A stretch of DNA of 64,000 bases from Lineus longissimus (Eukaryota > Nemertea > Pilidiophora > Heteronemertea > Lineidae): contig NC_088319.1 of assembly GCF_910592395.1 (NCBI RefSeq), forward strand, positions 7,070,001 to 7,134,000, read 5' to 3'. Positions within the stretch are counted from its first letter, which is position 1. Each line of letters starts with the position of its first letter. The notes under the pieces are model-generated. The model did no database searches, was not told where the DNA came from, and was given only the letters and a program-made list of their open reading frames with translations. Made by a program: the position numbers and the translations under genes. Of the stretch, positions 62,517-64,000 are shown one piece after another.

Positions 62517-64000
62517 GTGATGAAAGTCGGTCGGCGATGGTGCTCGTCGTGTCCAATCACACTCACATTGGTTATGCACAGTCGAGATGACCTATGGTCA
62601 AACCGAAACCACAATTTTGAGATTCTGCGATGATTAATTGTCATTAGAATAGCAATATTACACTACTGGCGATGAAAGTCGGTCGGCGATGGCGCTCGCC
62701 GCGTCCAATCACGCTCATTTTGGTTATACAGAGTCGAGATGACCTATGGTCAAACTGAGACCGCAATTTCGAGATTCTGCGATGATTACTTGTCATTAAG
62801 ACTAGCAATATTACACTACTGGCGACGAAAGTCGGTCGGCGATCGCGCTCGTTGCGTCCAATCACACTCATTTTGGTTATACAGAGTCGAGATGACCGAT
62901 TTGACAAACTGAGACCGCAATTTCGAGATTCTGCGATGATTACTTGTCATTAGACTAGCAATATTACACTACTGGCGATGAAAGTCGGTCGGCGATGGCG
63001 CTCGTCACGTCCAATCACGCTCACATTGGTTATGCAGAGTAGAGATGACCTATGGTCAAACTGAGACCACAATTTCGAGATTCTGCGATGATTAGTTGTC
63101 ATTAGACTAGCAATATTACACTACTGGCGATGAAAGTCGGTCGGCGATGGCGCTCGTCGTGTCCAATCACACTCACATTGGTTATGCAGAGTCGAGATGA
63201 CCTATGGTCAAACCGAGACCACAATTTTGAGATTCTGCGATGATTAGTTGTCATTAGACTAGCAATATTACACTACTGGCGATGAAAGTCGGTCAGCGAT
63301 GGCGCTCGTCGCGTCCAATCACGCTCATTTTGGTTATACAGAGTCGAGATGACCTATGGTCAAACTAAGACCGCAATTTCGAGATTCTGCGATGATTACT
63401 TGTCATTAAGACTAGCAATATTACACTACTGGCGACGAAAGTCGGTCGGCGATCGCGCTCGTCGCGTCCAATCACGCTCATTTTGGTTATAGATAGTCGA
63501 GATGCTCGATTGGACAAACTGAGACCGCAATTTTGAGATTCTGCGATGATTAGTTGTCATTAGACTAGCAATATTACACTAGTGGCGACGAAAGTCGGTC
63601 GGCGATCGCGCTCGTTGCGTCCAATCACACTCATTTTGGTTATACAGAGTCGAGATGACGGATTTGACAAACTGGGACCGCAATTTCGAGATTCTGCGAT
63701 GATTACTTGTCATTAGACTAGCAATATTACACTACTGGCGATGAAAGTCGGTCGGCGATGGCGCTCGTCACGTCCAATCACGCTCACATTGGTTATGCAG
63801 AGTCAAGATGACCTATGGTCAAACTGAGACTGCAATTTCGAGATTCTGCGATGATTAGTTGTCATTAAACTAGCTTTATTACACTACTGGCGATAAAAGT
63901 CTATCAGCGATGGCGCTCGTCGCGACCGATCACACTCACTTTGGTTATGCAGGGTCGAAATGACCTATGGTCAAACTGAGACTGCAATTTTGAGATTCTG
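62516..64000. repeat. Copy of 42359-43843 (offset 20,157 bp) and of 58.7-60.2 kb (3,812 bp)
   Basis: It begins with CACTTCTGGTGATGAAAG, a form seen only here and near 42.35 kb, then ATGCACAG, GCTCGCCGCG, CAGAGTAGAGATG and the usual B-type order. CTAGCTTTATTAC at 63871 is shared with 60059 at 3,812 bp but not with the 42 kb copy. The block therefore carries markers of two sources. It is cut by the window end. Confidence 0.83.

Larger units (their letters stand above)
1..64000. repeat. Satellite DNA array, ~152-153 bp monomer, head to tail
   Basis: The anchor GCAATATTAC followed by ACTACTGGCG recurs every 152-153 bp from the first line to the last, always in this orientation, so about 420 monomers fill the window. 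A typical monomer has about 48% GC and 13 CpG sites by hand count. Its layout is an AT-rich start (AATATT), a GC-rich stretch (GTCGGTCGGCGATGGCGCTC then GTCGCGTCC), a middle part (GGTTATGCAGAGTCGAGATG), and an AT-rich end (GCAATTT.GAGATTCTGCG, GTCATTAGACTA). No gap of 300 bases falls outside the repeat. The monomer is near nucleosome-core size and the array carries higher-order repeats, as in centromeric or pericentromeric satellites of eukaryotes. That placement is inference; I do not recognise the family. No gene, RNA gene or mobile element interrupts it. Confidence 0.98.
34847..64000. repeat. Third B-type domain, longest and most uniform
   Basis: The domain consists of B-type modules only; no GATAGAAG, T5 or CTTTTATTAT monomer occurs after 34.5 kb. 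T4 spacing inside it is 2,290, 1,833, 2,140, 2,443, 3,358, 2,290, 1,224, 461, 2,290, 1,832, 1,376 and 1,224 bp. These are 3, 8, 9, 12, 14, 15, 16 and 22 monomers, so units were lengthened or shortened by whole monomers. The last 5.7 kb lacks T4 although the other B-type monomers continue. The window ends inside the array. Confidence 0.88.

Noticed and set aside
862-62907. About 70 open reading frames of 62-144 codons on both strands, many nearly identical
   Set aside because: All lie wholly within the satellite and are in-phase readings of 153-bp or modified monomers. They overlap on opposite strands, have no recognisable domain, and their limits follow monomer class changes. I did not annotate any as a coding sequence.
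9270-63620. GCGATCGC as cyanobacterial HIP1 octamers, suggesting a bacterial source
   Set aside because: The octamer appears once per monomer in certain classes because the monomer is repeated, not as a dispersed genomic motif. A 64-kb gene-free tandem array is not expected in a cyanobacterium.
1-64000. CRISPR array
   Set aside because: Repeats are contiguous 152-153 bp monomers without short repeats separated by unique spacers, and no cas-like gene is present.
1-64000. CENP-B box in the monomer
   Set aside because: The nearest candidate, at TTTCGAGATTCTGCGATG, lacks the required A after the spacer and the CGGG of the known box. No other position fits on either strand by eye.
1-64000. Ribosomal DNA spacer subrepeats or a telomeric array
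   Set aside because: No rRNA gene sequence is seen and no telomere-type short repeat occurs. Spacer subrepeat blocks do not normally reach 64 kb without an rRNA gene.
1-64000. Transposable element or retroelement remnants inside the array
   Set aside because: Monomer phase can be followed across the window with only small indels; no long terminal repeats, target-site duplications or foreign segments were seen.
1-64000. RNA polymerase III promoter or tRNA-like parts in GGTTATGCAGAGTCGAGATG
   Set aside because: The resemblance to a B box is weak, there is no paired A box at proper spacing, and no T-run terminator follows consistently.
1-64000. Whole array as an assembly artefact of collapsed or looped repeats
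   Set aside because: Neighbouring copies carry distinct private variants and hybrid joints in coherent patterns, which argues for real sequence. Exact copy number of near-identical blocks (2,290, 2,594, 12,966 bp) cannot be verified here.

Overview
The whole 64 kb window is one uninterrupted tandem satellite DNA array, with no gene that I can support. The monomer is about 152-153 bp, so roughly 420 head-to-tail copies fill the window, all in the same orientation. I found no transposon, RNA gene, single-copy spacer, inversion or telomere motif. A long, purely tandem, nucleosome-scale satellite with higher-order repeats (HORs) is typical of eukaryotic centromeric or pericentromeric heterochromatin. 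The species cannot be named from the sequence; a plant is plausible, but I recognise no published family. Every open reading frame above about 60 codons is the satellite read in frame. The 153-bp monomers are exactly 51 codons and carry frames across monomer borders, which gives the same 51-residue pattern again and again on both strands.

The monomers fall into recognisable classes. T1 (152 bp) has CTATGGTC after GATGAC. T2 (153 bp) has CCGATTTGAC and usually GCGATCGC. T3 (153 bp) has ATAGATAG and CTCGATTGGAC. T4 (156 bp) has a 4-bp insertion giving TTACATACAC. T5 (151 bp) has GCGCGGTTT. There are also a one-base-longer CATTAAGAC form and a dimer with CATTCGATAGC. The classes recur in fixed orders.

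Layout (domain borders approximate): 1-7.14 kb, the most divergent domain, with a ~1,218-bp eight-monomer HOR. 7.14-11.4 kb, a short run of C-type monomers, then the first B-type domain, in which T4 recurs every 2,290 bp (15 monomers). 11.4-21.9 kb, C-type, built on a 609-bp four-monomer unit. 21.9-25.3 kb, B-type. 25.3-34.8 kb, C-type with two B-type patches. 34.8-64 kb, B-type, the longest and most homogenised stretch.

On top of this lie nested duplications found by shared private variants at constant offsets: 461, 609, 610, 611, 1,519, 2,290, 2,594, 2,747, 3,812, 4,560, 6,263, 6,722/7,183, 12,966, 14,008 and 20,157 bp. The largest clear one copies about 7.6 kb (17.69-25.26 kb to 30.66-38.23 kb). 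At several places a hybrid monomer joins the left half of one class to the right half of another; these look like breakpoints of unequal exchange. The 48.38 kb joint fits the expected structure of a 2,290-bp tandem duplication.

The window shows no encoded biological system. Its interest is as a record of satellite evolution: two HOR families interleaved, datable nested duplications, visible breakpoints, and a strong CG/TG/CA pattern of variation at CpG sites. All comparisons were made by eye on anchors and private variants; no alignment was computed.
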